A stretch of DNA of 64,000 nt. It comes from Pseudomonas sputi. GTDB lineage: Bacteria; Pseudomonadota; Gammaproteobacteria; Pseudomonadales; Pseudomonadaceae. The notes under the pieces were generated by a model that worked only from the letters and a program-made list of their open reading frames with translations, was not told where the DNA came from and did no database searches. The position numbers and the translations under genes are program-made. Location of the stretch: assembly GCF_021603585.1 (NCBI RefSeq), contig NZ_BQHI01000005.1:62001-126000 (forward strand), in the 5' to 3' direction. Of the stretch, positions 63,304-64,000 are shown piece by piece; within the stretch, counting starts at the first letter, position 1; every line of letters begins with the position of its first letter.

Positions 63304-63734
63304 TGGCCAGGGAAAAGCTCTTGGTTGAAATTGAGGGTGTTGATCTTGTCGCCGGTCTGCACCTTGATTTCAAAGGTGCGGGTTTCCTGCTGTTCCACCG
63401 GGTACTGGGCGATGTAATAGATCGCGCCCTGTTCGGTGATCTGGCGGAAGGTCAGCGGCACGCTCTGGCTGGTCAGGTCTTTGACGGTGCCGGTGACCTG
63501 GGCGATCAGCGGTTTGCCGTCCTTGATCACCGAAACATTGATCACGCCCTGGTTCTTGCTGCGGATCAACTCGGCAGCCTTGGCGATGTCCGGCGTCAGG
63601 AAGGTGGAGTTGAAGGTGTTGTAATGCACGGTGACATCACCGAACACTTCCTTGCGTTCGCTCTTGATGGCATCGGCGGCCACGGCCGACAGGCTCAGGC
63701 AGGTGGCCAATAGCGCGGTAATCAAGCGTCCCAT
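63300..63734 (-). CDS. DUF4426 family periplasmic protein
   Basis: The 144-residue protein has a Sec signal peptide ([20 protein letters not shown]) and a mature beta-rich domain with the family marks [18 protein letters not shown] and [12 protein letters not shown]4426 proteins are predicted to be periplasmic and have no known role. It lies between metW and rdgB in a conserved order. Confidence 0.82.
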   Translation of the reverse strand: MGRLITALLATCLSLSAVAADAIKSERKEVFGDVTVHYNTFNSTFLTPDIAKAAELIRSKNQGVINVSVIKDGKPLIAQVTGTVKDLTSQSVPLTFRQITEQGAIYYIAQYPVEQQETRTFEIKVQTGDKINTLNFNQELFPGQ

Positions 63735-63760
63735 GTTCGTTCTCCTCGCAATGTCGTGGT

Positions 63761-64000
63761 TCAGACCGCGATTCTGTGATCCGCAAGCCCCGGGCTGCTG
63801 ACGCGGTAGATACCGATCTCACCTAACAGATTAGGCCATAGCTTACTGGCCCACCCGTGGCGGTGCTGTTGATCCACGGCAAGCCGATCAATGACCTTCG
63901 CCTCACGTTCGCGACAAAGTTCTTCAAAGTCTTCGAAGGTGCAGAAGTGAATGTTCGGCGTGTTGTACCAGGTGTACGGCAGAAATTCCGACACCGGCAT
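63761..64000 (-). CDS. metW: Methionine biosynthesis protein MetW, C-terminal part (gene runs off the right edge)
   Basis: Only the last 79 codons are in the window. They match the C terminus of MetW, a SAM-binding protein that works with the MetX acyltransferase in making methionine: PVSEFLPYTWYNTPNIHFCT, the segment with FEDFEELCREREAKVIDR, and the WASKLWPNLLGEIGIYRV end. The SAM-binding half and start lie beyond 64000. It heads the operon that continues into DUF4426, rdgB and hemW; metX should lie just outside. Confidence 0.9.
   Translation of the reverse strand: MPVSEFLPYTWYNTPNIHFCTFEDFEELCREREAKVIDRLAVDQQHRHGWASKLWPNLLGEIGIYRVSSPGLADHRIAV

Overview
The window is chromosomal DNA of a fluorescent Pseudomonas, most likely of the P. 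fluorescens group. The DNA is GC-rich with Pseudomonas-style codon use. As I remember the PAO1 map, the gene order follows P. aeruginosa PA0316-PA0390: serA, D2HGDH, rpiA, ilvA, rppH, ptsP, lgt, thyA, folA, ilvD, mutM, fdx, coaD, rsmD, ftsYEX, rpoH, mtgA, thiSG, trmB, hemW, rdgB, metW. Short palindromic repeats of at least two families sit in the intergenic gaps. I see no tRNA, rRNA, insertion sequence, prophage or CRISPR array.

Layout. 1-15.3 kb is mostly core metabolism: truncated serA facing its partner D-2-hydroxyglutarate dehydrogenase, an FAH-family hydrolase, two tandem SdiA-regulated propeller proteins, rpiA/ilvA, a HAD phosphatase facing rppH-ptsP, an NRDE protein facing a TSUP transporter, then lgt-thyA. 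15.3-25 kb is accessory: a cadR/cadA metal-efflux pair with a textbook MerR-type promoter, then a phosphonate block (LysR regulator, 2-aminoethylphosphonate-type ABC importer, FAD amine oxidase, PhnZ-like HD oxygenase). 25-33.5 kb holds an unusual small protein with acidic calcium-type loops, a DUF2868/DUF3482 GTPase pair, folA, the cystine carrier tcyP, phosphorylcholine phosphatase pchP and ilvD.

Between ilvD and rlmI (33.8-37.3 kb) lies the most interesting part. It is a compact minus-strand cluster encoding a 23-residue peptide, a SagB-type flavin dehydrogenase, an AurF-type diiron oxygenase with all seven predicted metal ligands, and an MFS exporter. The peptide start site lies in a small hairpin that presents the Shine-Dalgarno sequence in a loop, as RsmA/RsmE targets do. 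A second, perfect 11-bp hairpin separates the peptide gene from the enzymes. I know of no described pathway with this combination. It reads as a candidate peptide-derived natural product operon.

37.5-64 kb returns to core genes: rlmI, a DJ-1/PfpI protein, an HDOD protein, mutM, ferredoxin and coaD; a TetR-controlled aldehyde dehydrogenase/Tat lipoprotein/GMC oxidoreductase operon; sseA, an AraC regulator and a YheT-type hydrolase; rsmD with an active/inactive pair of M16 peptidases; ftsYEX, rpoH, mtgA, thiSG and trmB; and the metW-DUF4426-rdgB-hemW-DUF3392 operon, with metW cut by the window edge. Between the M16 genes and ftsY sits a 269-bp nested palindromic element with perfect 33-bp terminal inverted repeats ending in TA. 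Start codons were moved inward from the longest open frame where a better ribosome site or family length supported it.
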